Translations under genes and position numbers: made by a program
The notes under the pieces: model-generated
What the model saw: only the letters and a program-made list of their open reading frames with translations
Databases searched by the model: none
What the model was told of the DNA's origin: nothing
Shown: in pieces, positions 1-10,141 of the stretch
Position numbering within the stretch: the stretch's first letter is position 1
Layout: each line of letters begins with the position of its first letter
NCBI GenBank assembly: GCA_028671895.1
Contig: CM053796.1
Coordinates: 35,834,860-35,898,859 of the forward strand
Length of the DNA: 64,000 nucleotides
Direction of reading: 5' to 3'
DNA from: Oenanthe sinensis
Lineage: Eukaryota > Streptophyta > Magnoliopsida > Apiales > Apiaceae

Positions 1-366
1 TCAGAAAATTCATTTCCTGATCTTATACTAATTGGAACGGGATCCGAACTATGTCTTTGTGAAGAGAGCGCTAATGTCTTGCGAAGTGAAGGGAAAAAAG
101 TGAGAGTTGTATCTTTAGTTTGTTGGAAGCTTTTTGATATGCAACCGGAGGAATACAAGGAGAATGTGCTGCCTTCTTGTGTGTCGAAGCGGATGAGCGT
201 TGAGGCAGGCTCACCGATCGGTTGGAGGGAGTATGTGGGTGAGAGAGGAGTGGTGGTAGGAGTAAGAGATTTTGGGAGGAGCGGTGCCTACTTGGATACA
301 TTCAAGGAATTTGGTTTTACAGAAGAGAATGTCACAAAAATTGCCAAGTCTCTCTTAAGTAATTGA
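1..366 (+). CDS. Transketolase, C-terminal exon (partial, runs off the left edge)
   Basis: The reading frame is open from base 1 to a TGA at 364-366 and encodes about 121 residues of the transketolase C-terminal domain. It begins near the conserved PDLILIGTGSE segment, followed by VRVVSLVCWKLFD, the EYKENVLP block, SVEAGSPIGW and a final KEFGFTEENVTKIAKSL. Transketolase is the thiamine-diphosphate enzyme that moves two-carbon units in the Calvin cycle and the pentose phosphate pathway; plant forms are usually plastidial. The catalytic and cofactor domains lie outside the window, so activity and targeting cannot be judged. One oddity: the usual DxFGASAPxxxLYKEFG stretch reads RDFGRSGAYLDTFKEFG here, which suggests a diverged paralogue rather than the main plastid isoform. 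The family call is firm; the paralogue idea is inference. Confidence 0.88.
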   Translation, partial: SENSFPDLILIGTGSELCLCEESANVLRSEGKKVRVVSLVCWKLFDMQPEEYKENVLPSCVSKRMSVEAGSPIGWREYVGERGVVVGVRDFGRSGAYLDTFKEFGFTEENVTKIAKSLLSN

Positions 367-842
367 GGTTTATGTTGAGACGTGCGAAACTGAATACTCT
401 GTGGAAATAACTGTGCAACAAGGTATGAGGCAGCGCACAGGTCTACTGAATTCCTTGTACAATATATGTGTAATAGTATGAGATCTGGTAGTTGTGCTTT
501 AATTAATTGCAATTTAATTAAAAATAATACAAGTACATATTGGAATATCTAGATACTTTTGCATTACTTTGGTTTACATTAATTCTTTTTACTTGGGGAA
601 ATGTCAGTTTCTTGCACGGTTACATCTGCTAAAAACTGCTACAACGTACCAATATAGATATTGTCCAAACAAACAAACAAACAACCATACTTGGAGCTAC
701 TCAATGTTGAGGTGTTATGTTTTAGAATTTTGAAATTGGTTACCAATACAGATATCATATATGTATAAAGTAGTAGTAGCAGCTCATACGTTCTACATAT
801 TCGCCGCATGCATAAATTACCCTACCACAAGTCTCCCACAAG
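367..842. other. Transketolase 3' flank and intergenic region
   Basis: AT-rich sequence without a supportable gene. The first part is presumably the transketolase 3'UTR. A short (CAAA)n-like run lies near 668-685. The second half is the proximal promoter region of the next gene. Confidence 0.5.
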
Positions 843-860
843 TATATATATATATATATC
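843..860 (+). promoter_or_regulatory. TATA-like (TA)n promoter element of the first acetyltransferase copy
   Basis: A TATATATATATATA run lies about 65-75 bp upstream of the ATG at 920 and would fit a transcription start around 880. It could also be a simple repeat that only resembles a TATA box. Confidence 0.4.
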
Positions 861-919
861 ACCATCGCCTTTCAAACACTCATCGCCAACTTTTCTTTCA
901 GCTGACACACACAAAAACC

Positions 920-1588
920 ATGCAGGCCCCTGCTGCACCACCACCGTCAGCAGCACCGACACCCGCTAATACCTGCCCAAAAGCTCACCCACTCTTCACT
1001 CAGATCCGCCTCGCCACAATCTCCGATATCCCACACATTCACAAACTCCTCCACCAAATGGCTGTGTTTCAAAAACTAACTCATCTCTTCACCACCACCG
1101 AGTCATCACTTGCAGCCACACTCTTCCCCAGCACACCAAATCCACCAACCCCATTTCACTCTTTCACCGTCTTCATCCTCGAAACTTCTCCAACCCCATT
1201 TCCCATAATTTCAGAAACTTCTAAAACTTTCACCCCAATACAAAGAACCTTAAATCTTGATGACCCTATACTCGATCCCGAAAAAGAACTCTTCTGCTTG
1301 CATGGAAGGGACGTCGTTGTATCGGGACTGGTGTTGTTTTTTCCAAATTATTCGTCGTTTTTGGCAAAACCAGGGTTTCATGTGGAGGATTTGTGTGTGA
1401 GGGAGTGTTACAGGAGGAAGGGTTTAGGGAAAATGTTGTTGTCTGCTGTGGCTAAACAAGCTGCCAAAATGGGATATGGGAGAGTTGAATGGGTAGTGTT
1501 GGATTGGAATGGGAATGCTATCAAATTTTACCAAGAAATGGGTGCTAAGATTTTGCCCGAGTGGAGGACTTGTAGTATCATACTTTAA
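920..1588 (+). CDS. NATA1-like GNAT acetyltransferase, tandem copy 1, altered C-terminus
   Basis: Single-exon frame of 222 codons from the ATG at 920. That ATG matches the start of the second copy; the open frame extends further upstream, but that part lies in the putative promoter and leader. The protein has a Pro/Ala-rich N-terminus, an HPLFxQIRLATISDxPHIHKL segment and the GNAT acetyl-CoA loop (VRECYRRKGLGKML). Arabidopsis NATA1 acetylates ornithine and putrescine with acetyl-CoA; that this protein does the same is inference. The C-terminus is abnormal. After PEWRTC the sequence departs abruptly from copy 2 and ends four residues later (SIIL), losing the conserved RLTGEALEAY tail. The break is sharp at base 1574, as expected of a duplication or rearrangement end point. 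It may be a functional variant or an early pseudogene. Confidence 0.72.
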   Translation: MQAPAAPPPSAAPTPANTCPKAHPLFTQIRLATISDIPHIHKLLHQMAVFQKLTHLFTTTESSLAATLFPSTPNPPTPFHSFTVFILETSPTPFPIISETSKTFTPIQRTLNLDDPILDPEKELFCLHGRDVVVSGLVLFFPNYSSFLAKPGFHVEDLCVRECYRRKGLGKMLLSAVAKQAAKMGYGRVEWVVLDWNGNAIKFYQEMGAKILPEWRTCSIIL

Positions 1589-2665
1589 TTCATTATTTAC
1601 ATTCAAAAGTTTTCAAAATCTGAACGGTAAAAAATTCAAAAAATTATTGAAAATATATTTTGGAAAAAAAATAAATACCGCAGGATAGAGTGAGACAAGT
1701 ACCATTGAATCAAGAAACCTATATTTTTCCCCTTCAATACAGTATTTTTCAAAATCCAGATAAAATCATATATCATTTATTCAGCATTAATATTATCAAA
1801 TGTCAAAGTGATATTTTTTTTGACAAATTTAAAATAAATTTCCATTAATAACTTGAAAGAGACTTAGTCGAGACAAACTTTCAACTAACCATGCAACCAG
1901 GTAGAAAAACAAATAAATGAATTAAATTAACCGCTTTGTTTCCAGATTGCTTAACAAAATGAATACAAATATTTTTGAAATTAAAAATGAAATCGATGGC
2001 ATCTCAAGCAATCCAAATTACACCAACATCCTTGAATACATTAGCATCACAATTGACCTTCACACAATAAAAACCATTTTTAGACCAGTGTTCATAACTT
2101 TCAGGAGAAATAGATATCCTCATATGATGAACAGTTTTTGATTATGAAAGGTGAGCATTTGAAATATTCGTCACCGACCGAGTTTCGATATTATTTTTCC
2201 AAATACACCATTTAAATCATTCTCAATAAAATTAACATCAAAATTAAACTCGCATAAAGTGATAGAGCAAGACAAACAAATAGTCACATAAAACGATACT
2301 ACGCACAAAGTGAGACAAAAATTCGAAAAATCAAAGATCTCATAATGACATCAAATGTTGATATAAATATATGATGTTAATAAGTAAGAGATTTTGAATC
2401 TAAAAATGTATTTTATTTGATATTTCGAGCTCTAGGTAAACGAAGAACAGAGTTTTTCGATACTTTTGGGACAAAAGCTTGAGATATGAGAGGATGGATG
2501 GATGAAAATGGATTTGTGAAAAGAGATGAAGGATTAATTAATGAAAGAGGGAGTAGATATGAAGAAAGGAAAGGGCAGCTAGCTAGGGTTTTTAGTAATA
2601 AAAGAGGAGGTCGATTGTCAGAAGATGAGGTCATGTTAAACTGAACTTTCAATTAACAAAAAAAA
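1589..2665. other. Intergenic region between the acetyltransferase copy and the Pack-MULE
   Basis: AT-rich DNA without a supportable gene. Short open frames at 1947-2141 (+) and 2413-2652 (-) show no recognisable domain and have the composition of random AT-rich sequence. Confidence 0.5.
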
Positions 2666-2833
2666 GAGTAAAGTTCACTTCGTGTACGTGTAATTTGTGT
2701 GTCAGACCACTTGGGATACCGTTCTTCAAAAACTACCAAGCGCTATACTGCACTTCCTAACTTTTTACACTTTGTTGATTTCCGTCTAATTGCGCTAACA
2801 CCGTCAGTTTTTTTAAGAGTATTTTCGTCAGTT
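2666..2833 (+). repeat. Left terminal inverted repeat of the Pack-MULE-like element
   Basis: Pairs with 3817-3985 in inverted orientation with roughly 80% identity by eye, including a shared CTATACTGCA block and the run from ACTTTTTA to TTCCGT. Confidence 0.8.
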
Positions 2834-2853
2834 AAAAAAACCATTTTCGGCAT

Positions 2854-3331
2854 TTGCATATGGCTCAAATTAGGGAGTTGGTGGAGCTTCTATTAAGACA
2901 TCCACAGCTCTTTAAGTCTATTGGAGTCAAACCACCAAAAGGAATCTTGCTCTATGGACCTCTTGGATCCGGAAAAACTTTGATAGCCCGAGCTGTTGCT
3001 AATGAAACTGGTGCTTTCTTCTTCTGCATTAATGGACCAGAAATTATGTCAAAGTTGGTTGGGGTTGGTTGGGGAGAGTGAGAGTAATCTGAGGAAAGCA
3101 TTCAAAGAAGCAAAAAAGAATGCATCATCCATTATATTCATTGATGAGATCGATTCAATTGCCCCCAAACGAGAGAAGACCCGTGATAAAGTTGAGAGGA
3201 GAATAGTTTCCCAACTGTTGACACTTATGGACGGACTTAAATCTCGTGCCCATGTAATTGTTATGGGTGCTACTAATCGTCCTAATAGTATTGACCCTGC
3301 TCTGAGAAGGTTTGGAAGATTTGCCGGATAA
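2854..3331 (+). pseudogene. CDC48/p97 AAA-ATPase D1 fragment, frameshifted
   Basis: Two adjoining frames encode the N-terminal part of the CDC48/p97 D1 ATPase domain. The first (2860-3081) carries QIRELVELLLRHPQLFK and the Walker A region. The second (from about 3079) carries the IIFIDEIDSIAPKRE Walker B block and VIVMGATNRPNSIDPALRRFGRF. The break is a 10-bp tandem duplication (TTGGTTGGGG twice, about 3055-3074), which shifts the frame and leads to TGA. Walker A is also altered (GPLGSGKT, where the family has GPPGSGKT). The fragment stops right after RFGRF and lacks the rest of D1, D2 and the N-domain. Lying inside terminal inverted repeats, it is best read as a captured and decayed gene fragment. 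Confidence 0.85.
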
Positions 3332-3816
3332 TCGGCCGACCTCACTATTTTCGGCTTATTATTTGTTTATTTATATGTCTAAATGACATGGATAGATTGT
3401 TAGTAGTGGTAGATTCGCCATATTTTTGTCGAGTTTAATCATTGTTGGAGGTCACCGGATTTGTCACCGGTCGTCTTCTCCAACCTATTTTGGCCGGAAT
3501 CTGATTGTATAGCTTGGTTTCTTGATTTGAATCTTTTGGTTAACTTGTATTTGATGCCAGCAACTTGTGGGTGTGTTTTATTTCAAGTTTTACTGTGATT
3601 TTGAGTTGCCGGAGTGTTGACTACTTGGCCAGTATCGGTTTAATTAAGCTTGATTCTTGGTCTGGTTTATATGGTTAAGTTGTTTACTTGCCTAGGAAGT
3701 AGTTGATGTAATGTTTGTTGAGTTTGGTTGTGAGTCTGGTGTCACCGGAAAAATTTTCCGATCGTCGAACTTCTTATTCCGATTGGAAGCTGTGCTGATA
3801 GATTCATTAAAATATA

Positions 3817-3985
3817 AATTGACAAAAATACCCTTAAAAAAATTGACGGCGTTAGCCCAATTAAACGGAAATCAGCAAAGTATAAAAAGTTAGGAAATGC
3901 AGTATAGCGCATGGTACTTTTTGAAGGATGGTATCTTAAGTGATCTGACATACAAACTACGCATACACGAAATACACTTTACTAA
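3817..3985 (-). repeat. Right terminal inverted repeat of the Pack-MULE-like element
   Basis: Reverse-complement partner of 2666-2833. The outermost shared bases read AGTAAAG on the inward strand. Confidence 0.8.
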
Positions 3986-4098
3986 CGGAAAAATGAACCA
4001 CGTGTCAGTTTAGATAACGAAATAAAATATCACAACACAATTTTGGTAATACGGAATATAAAAGTAAACTTTCTATCCACGTAGCCACCTCCTATTGC

Positions 4099-4108
4099 TT
4101 ATATATAG
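4099..4108 (+). promoter_or_regulatory. TATA box of the second acetyltransferase copy
   Basis: TTATATATAG lies about 90 bp before the ATG at 4194 and would place the transcript start near 4130. A CA-rich leader follows, as in many plant 5'UTRs. Confidence 0.55.
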
Positions 4109-4193
4109 GCCCTACATAAACACCTACCATTCTCACACTACACCACCACCACATTTCACACACAAACTCACCCTTTACAAACAAAACCCAACA

Positions 4194-4886
4194 ATGGCTG
4201 CCGCAGCTGGACCCCACCACCCCTCAGAACCACCCACACCCACCAACACCCGACCCAAAACCCACCCACTCTTCGCCCAGATCCGACTCGCCACTATATC
4301 AGATGTCCCCTACATCCACAAACTCATCCACCAAATGGCCGAGTTCGAGAAATTAACTCACCTCTTCGCCACCACTGAGTCATCACTCGCTTCCACTCTC
4401 TTCCCCACTACAAACCCACCAACCCCATTTCACTCTTTCACTGTTTTCATCCTCGAAACCTCCCCAAACCCATTTCCCCCAATTCAACAAACCCCTAATT
4501 TCACCCCAATTCAAAAAACCCTAATTCTTGATAACCCGGTACCCGACCCGGAAAAACAACTGTTCTGGTCTTATGGAAATGACGTGGTTGTATCTGGGTT
4601 TGTCTTGTTTTTTCCTAATTATTCGACATTTTTAGCGAAACCCGGGTTTTATGTGGAGGATTTGTTTGTGAGGGAGTGTTATAGGAGGAAGGGTTTAGGC
4701 AAAATGTTGTTGTCTGCTGTTGCGAAACAAGCTGCCAAAATGGGGTTTGGGAGAGTTGAATGGGTAGTGTTGGATTGGAATGTGAATGCTATCAAATTTT
4801 ACGAAGAAATGGGTGCTAAGATTTTGCCCGAGTGGAGGACCTGTCGATTGACTGGTGAGGCTCTCGAAGCTTATCGTACTAATTAA
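4194..4886 (+). CDS. NATA1-like GNAT N-acetyltransferase, intact copy
   Basis: Intronless 230-residue protein. The ATG at 4194 is preferred because it follows a TATA box and a CA-rich leader and gives a length close to Arabidopsis NATA1/NATA2. The N-terminus (about 1-25) is Ala/Pro-rich. IRLATISDVPYIHKLI (30-45) is the start of the GNAT fold. VVVSGFVLFF precedes VEDLFVRECYRRKGLGKML (154-172), whose RRKGLGK forms the acetyl-CoA pyrophosphate loop. LDWNVNAIKFYEEMGA (193-208) is the conserved motif B and C-terminal substrate region. Family members acetylate ornithine or polyamines in the cytosol; substrate here is inferred. It is the tandem partner of the shortened copy at 920-1588, with a Pack-MULE-like element between them. 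Confidence 0.85.
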   Translation: MAAAAGPHHPSEPPTPTNTRPKTHPLFAQIRLATISDVPYIHKLIHQMAEFEKLTHLFATTESSLASTLFPTTNPPTPFHSFTVFILETSPNPFPPIQQTPNFTPIQKTLILDNPVPDPEKQLFWSYGNDVVVSGFVLFFPNYSTFLAKPGFYVEDLFVRECYRRKGLGKMLLSAVAKQAAKMGFGRVEWVVLDWNVNAIKFYEEMGAKILPEWRTCRLTGEALEAYRTN

Positions 4887-6465
4887 TGAATGATGCTTAT
4901 GCTTGTGTTCTTGAATGAGGGGTCTTAGTGTTTTTGATAGTATGTTTCGGGATTATTATTGCTTTTGAGTAATGTAGTATGTTAAGTTTACTAGTTATTA
5001 TTGACTTATTGTATGACATGAGTTTTATGCTATTAGCTGAACTTATATAACAACGAGTTATTGTTTCGATTTTCTTGCTAGTCGATAATGTGTTCTTATT
5101 TTGTTAGTAGATGATGAATTGATGATTGATTAACCAACATAGATGTGCATAACCTGCACTCTACGGAGTACATTGGTTGTTTAGCTCGTAAAAGACCTTT
5201 CGACTTGGAAAACACAAAAGATTGTTGAAATATTAGGATGGTTATTAATTTTCTTTTGGTTTGAAAAATGAAAATGATCTGATGTTTGACATGGAAAGAT
5301 TGAGATAGAACAAATCCATTCCAGTTCAAATGTTCAATCTCATTCATCCATGTTGATTATTTGTGAACCTTGAACCTAAGTCAGTGTTTTAAATATGGGT
5401 TCTGGGCGGCGCGCCCAGGAGTGAAATGCTATGACTCGGTGCTAGGCGGAAAATTAGGTTTTTTAAAAAAAAATAGGTATTAAACGGCCTAGGCGGTCAA
5501 AATCGGAATTAGACATTTTTTTTGTGAAAATCAGTCGAAATCATAAACGGTCAAAAATGTTCTTAACTTTTTAAAAATTCTATGGGAGTTCTTGAAACTC
5601 TAATTTATGAATGACTTTCTATTTTTAAAGTTAAGAGCTTAGTCTCTTGAAGATGCTCAAACATACCGGTTCATTTCAATCGATGGCTTATCTTTCGTGT
5701 ATATATAATTATTAGTATTCAAGAATCTAAGTAGCATATATTTAGGTTGAGCTCGAGGCAAACACACACCATTGTTGTTCTTCAAAGGTGAACCTAGACA
5801 TGTATAGATGTTACTTGCTAGATAGGAGCAAGGGAGTAACTCAAAACACCCATGATAGAATAAAAATATGAACGAAAATTATAATAGAACCTCGAAAATT
5901 GATAAATAAGTTCTATATTTTACTATTTAAAACTTTGAATATCAATTTGTTGACATATATCATGCAAAATTACACATGATTTTTATGCAACTCAGTAATC
6001 AATATGGGTAATTATATAATGAGATTCATTATCCTGATGTTATTTCACATCAGTTACCTGAGATAGCAATTTTTTTATATTAATATAAATATATAAGAAT
6101 TGTTATTGTAATTACAGAAAATTATATACATCTACAAAAATATAATTACTATCTTATATTGTAAAACGACGTAATTTCTTGAGGTTAATCTCATGAATTT
6201 TTTCTCTTAAATAATTTACATATCAAAAAATATAAACAATAAAAAGGTTCAACTTATTTATCAATTCTCTATTGATATTAAGTAGTTGAATCAAGCTAGG
6301 AATGTTTTATAATAATACTGAAATTATTTTATTTTAATTTTGAATAATATGAATGCTTAATCATAATTGTTTCTTTGTTTTTTTTAAGAGCATCTTCAAT
6401 GGGAGAAATCCTTAACTAAAAAATCCTACGTGATAGATATTAGATATTATACATAATCCTGACTG
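4887..6465. other. Gene-free region downstream of the acetyltransferase
   Basis: AT-rich DNA with no supportable gene. The first 150-200 bases are presumably 3'UTR. A GGCGGCGCGCCCAGG segment around 5405 stands out for its GC content, but no structure around it could be assigned. Confidence 0.45.
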
Positions 6466-6740
6466 AGCGTGATGAGATAGCTCAAAGTGGTAAGGACTTA
6501 TTTCTTGTTGTCCCAGTGGTAAGGGTTTACCTTTTGTTGTCCCAGTTCTGGGTTCGATTTTATCTCTTGTTGTCCCAGTGGTAAGGGTTTACCTTTTGTT
6601 GTCCCAGTTCTGGGTTCGATTTTATCTCTTGTTGTCCCGGTTCTGGGTTCGATTCTCGCTCACCCTAGATTTGTTAGAACAGATACTCACATTGCAAGGC
6701 ATATAAGCCAAATTAGTCAAAAAATAGTCATCGAACCTCT
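6466..6740 (+). mobile_element. tRNA-derived SINE with internal tandem amplification
   Basis: A tRNA-like head GATAGCTCAAAGTGGTAAGG (A-box region, about 6476-6495) is followed downstream by GGGTTCGATTCTCG (B-box region, about 6645-6658). This is the layout of an RNA polymerase III SINE promoter. Between the two boxes a 62-bp unit is repeated. A tRNA-unrelated tail follows from about 6665. Boundaries are approximate and I could not find target-site duplications. Confidence 0.65.
6504..6658 (+). repeat. 62-bp tandem repeat inside the SINE
   Basis: Two identical 62-bp units (6504-6565 and 6566-6627) and a partial third from 6628. Each unit contains TTGTTGTCCCAG twice and a B-box-like GGGTTCGATT, so the array multiplies the B box. 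Confidence 0.85.
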
Positions 6741-7683
6741 AAAGGGCTGGAACAAAGCTGTATATATAAATTTAATTATTATAGTCAGTACATTACCTTT
6801 GATAAATTTTAGTCAATCATTATTTTATATTGTTTTAGCCAACTATTTTAGCCAACACCATGGGAAATCTCAAAATAATTGTGTTTTACTTTTCTTCAGG
6901 GAAAAAATTGCCTTTTATTAAATCCGCGCCAATGCAATTCATGATGACTTCCTGTTATTATTTGAGGCTCAAAATTGCCTCCACTAAAAGAGCTTGCTAC
7001 TGAGTTTTTTGGTGAAAAAACAGATGAATATAAAAAAAAGTAAATGAAAATAAGTATTTTGAATTTTATTAATTTATTTTTAAATATAAAAATTTAAAAG
7101 TGAAATTTGTTTCATTTATGTGTTCCTGAATTTTAAGGAAAGTATATAATTAATTATTATTTATCAGATTATAAATTTATTTTTTATTTAAAAATTAATA
7201 TAATTTGTAAGGATATATTTGTAATATTAATATTTTTTTTAACTTTTTTCTTCTTTATCTTATTTTTGAAATGAAAATTTTAGGAGGAAAGTATCCATAA
7301 TTTTCATATACTTCCATTAATTTTTTTTTCTTTTAAAAATATTCGAAAACACAAATATGAGTAAATTTTTTATTATTTTATTTATCTTTCAATTATTTCT
7401 TTGTTCTAAGAAATTTTCGAGTAGTCAGAGTCTAGTCCAAAATCCGGAACAACAGATTATAAACTCATTATTACTTGGACTATTTAATCCAACTCAAAAT
7501 TGGAGAGGTTTAAGATATCTTAGATTTTACTGCTTCCGATTGATGATATCTGGGATGATAATCGGTATCCGCCATGCGGCATTCAAACTACATTCGTATC
7601 GATTACCCGCGTGACGGGTAAAGGTGCAGCGTGGATAATATTCAATTAAAAAATTATGGATAAATTAAAAAATTACGGATAAG

Positions 7684-7770
7684 TTAAATAATAATAAATA
7701 TTTAAAAATTAAAAATAAATTGTTAGTAAATAATATCCCCTACCCGTATTTATATGAGTTGGATATAAGC
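7684..7770 (+). repeat. Left piece of a split copy of a dispersed AT-rich repeat
   Basis: The TAATAATAAATATTTAAAAATTAAAAATAAAT...ATATCC...TACCC...GAGTT order matches 11297-11385. After about 7770 the match breaks off and appears to resume near 10142, as expected if about 2.4 kb had been inserted. Confidence 0.5.
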
Positions 7771-8045
7771 CTGTCAGTGGATCGGATATCCAATCCAGAC
7801 CCGGCTCAATAATTTAAATAAATTATTTTTATTATTTAAAATATATAAAAATTAAATAATAATTATATATTTGTAAATATTATATTTATATATATAACTA
7901 TATGGTATGTATAAATATTTAAAACATTTAGTTTTATTATTAAGAAATCTTAATTTTCAAAAACTTTCCTTATATATTGCAATAATTATTAATTTTTAAA
8001 AAAAATTTATATAAAAAAATATACACTAAAAAAATTTACAAGTAA

Positions 8046-9474
8046 TCAATATATATATATATATATAAAGGAGAAGACGGAGACGGTTAGGTGGCGCTCT
8101 CAAATCGTCTCAATGTATTTTTCTAATTTTCTCGAATTTTTGAATTAGTAGATATTAAAAATTATAAAAAAATATAAGTTACGTTATATTCTCCTAAACT
8201 TTCTCCAAATTATGAAAAAACTAAGTTACGTTATATTTTCCTAAACTTTCTCCTCAAGTCAAGTAAATTATTATTATTCATAAGATAAGTTTTAAAATTT
8301 TAGAAAAGACATTATTATACGTAAGATAATTAGAAATTTTAGAAAATGTATTAAATTATTAAAAATCGAAACTATTTTGATTTTTCAAAAAGACGCTATC
8401 TATATTTAAAAAGTTAATTTATTATTTTATCTAAATTAAATGTGTTTCCATCTAAAAAATAATAGACCGTCACTTATATAAATTAAAGATCAAGTATAAA
8501 AAAATAAATTATAATAAATTTATCACAGAACTATTTACATTCAACGACTAATACATCGTGAATTATACTCTATTGAATGCTTTGAATAACAATAGAGGCG
8601 ATAAGATGATAAGAGTGAGAGTATGCACGATGTGGATGTAATCAATACACAAACAGATGATCAACTTAGTCTTGACATGATTTTAATTGATGAGAAAGTT
8701 AAAAAATTTTTGTTATTTATCAATTTATATTTATTGCAATTATGCATTCGGATTAATTTTTTGATTCTTTAATTTATGATAGGAAAATCTTATCCATGCA
8801 ACAATTCAAAATCATCTATTTTTTCGATTCAAACATATTTTGGAAAAATGATCTTTATATAGCATTAAAAACTTAAAAGTAGTTGCAAGAACCGGCCGAC
8901 AAAGATCACTATCATGTTAGTTTAAAGTGATGTTTCTACGTACAACGACCCCAAAAAAGTTGGAAGAAGGAATCATTAATATACCACTGCATGGATACCA
9001 CTACATGGATTTGAGTTCATATGTCCTGATATAATTGAAACACGTGTTAATGACAATAATACACTGTCAGATATTTTACTAAAACAAGATATTATAAGTC
9101 ACACACATATATATAATTTTAAATTATATTTTTTAATATTTATATAATGTTACTAATACTTATCTAAATGTCGTGGACTACTTGACCTACATTGGTGACA
9201 TTGATATTGTTAGCGACGGATGGGGAAAAAAGAGATATTAAAATCATAACAAATTAGTAAGTTGTGAATTATAATACACATATATATTTTGAAATTATTA
9301 TTTGATTTTATAATATTTATAAATTTAATACTACTATTTTGGTTTAATATAATTTTGTTATATCAAATTTTATCGTATACAGCTCAGTAATCAGTAATGT
9401 AACCTTGTAGATTTTTTTTTAATAAATTTAAAATTTATTATGAGTCCGCCGCGAAACGCATTTTTTTTCACTAG
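8046..9474 (+). mobile_element. Probable non-autonomous Helitron
   Basis: The 5' end begins TC followed by a TA-rich run and AAGGAGAAGACGG...AGGTGGCGCTCTC, resembling the heads of plant Helitrons. The 3' end has a small GC-rich hairpin (GCGAAACGC, 9451-9459) followed by a T run and CACTAG. The element is flanked by A (8045) and T (9475), matching the AT insertion preference and the 3' CTRR rule. It encodes no RepHel protein and has no inverted repeats. The call rests on end structure only and the hairpin stem is short. Confidence 0.45.
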
Positions 9475-9619
9475 TTAAATATCTAAATTACAAACAAATA
9501 TGTTTTTAGAAAAAAGTTACAAGTAAATATTTTTATATAATATTATTAATATAAATACTGGGGCCCTTCAATATTGGGGCCCTGTGTTTGAGGTGCTATT
9601 TGCAAAGCTTAATCACCAG

Positions 9620-9735
9620 TCCTGATCTGATCCGATCCGTAGCTAAATAAATGGATATGAATCCTTAAACAAATCCGATTCGTTAAAGATCTGATCCGAT
9701 AAAGAGCGGATATGGATTTAGTACGATCCGATCCG

Positions 9736-9771
<36 letters not shown>

Positions 9772-10141
9772 TATAAATATGAAATATATTATATATAATA
9801 TTTAAATATTTATATAATACTATATTATATATAAAATAATATAAAATATTTAATATTAAACATAATTCGAAATTAAAATATTTTATTAAATTAAAAGATC
9901 TAATATTTTCTTTTCTTTTCTTTTTTTTTAAGCAATTTTCTTTTCTTTTAAAAATTTATTTTTTAAACGGATCGGATATCCGATCCGATAATTTGTGATC
10001 CTAACGGACCGAATATTGATCGTCCTATCAAATATCCGACTACCGATCTGATCCGAATCCTGAAAAAATAAATGGATATGAATATAAGCTGATATGATCC
10101 GAACCTAATCCATTTATAGGCATAGTTAGATAGGAATATAT
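9620..10141. repeat. GATCCGATCCG-rich repeat remnant with a (TA)n tract
   Basis: GATCCGATC and CGGATATCCGATCC words recur through 9620-9740 and 9965-10110, separated by a (TA)n run at 9739-9768 and AT-rich DNA. Related words occur at 7778-7806. This looks like a transposable-element remnant. No coding domain is present. Confidence 0.4.

Larger units (their letters stand above)
2666..3985. mobile_element. Pack-MULE-like DNA transposon with about 168-bp terminal inverted repeats
   Basis: The ends 2666-2833 and 3817-3985 are long imperfect inverted copies of each other. They share, in order, the blocks AGTAAAG, TTCGTGTA, GTCAGA, CACTT, CTATACTGCA, TTCCTAACTTTTTA and TTGATTTCCGT. Long inverted repeats enclosing a fragment of an unrelated host gene are the signature of a Mutator-like non-autonomous element (Pack-MULE). 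Inside lie a CDC48-like fragment and about 480 bp of unassigned sequence (3332-3816). No transposase is encoded. A clean 9-bp target duplication is not evident because the left flank is a poly-A run, so superfamily assignment rests on the long TIRs and the gene capture. Confidence 0.75.

Noticed and set aside
2854..3331. A functional CDC48 gene
   Set aside because: Frameshift, altered Walker A, missing domains and enclosure by terminal inverted repeats show a captured fragment.
5396..5420. GC-rich GGGCGGCGCGCCCAGG as a possible regulatory palindrome
   Set aside because: GGGCGCGCC-type pairing is short and isolated, with no gene nearby to regulate.
7357..7614. 85-codon open frame with a hydrophobic start resembling a small secreted protein
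   Set aside because: No recognisable family, no cysteine pattern, and AT-rich surroundings full of TE remnants; likely chance.
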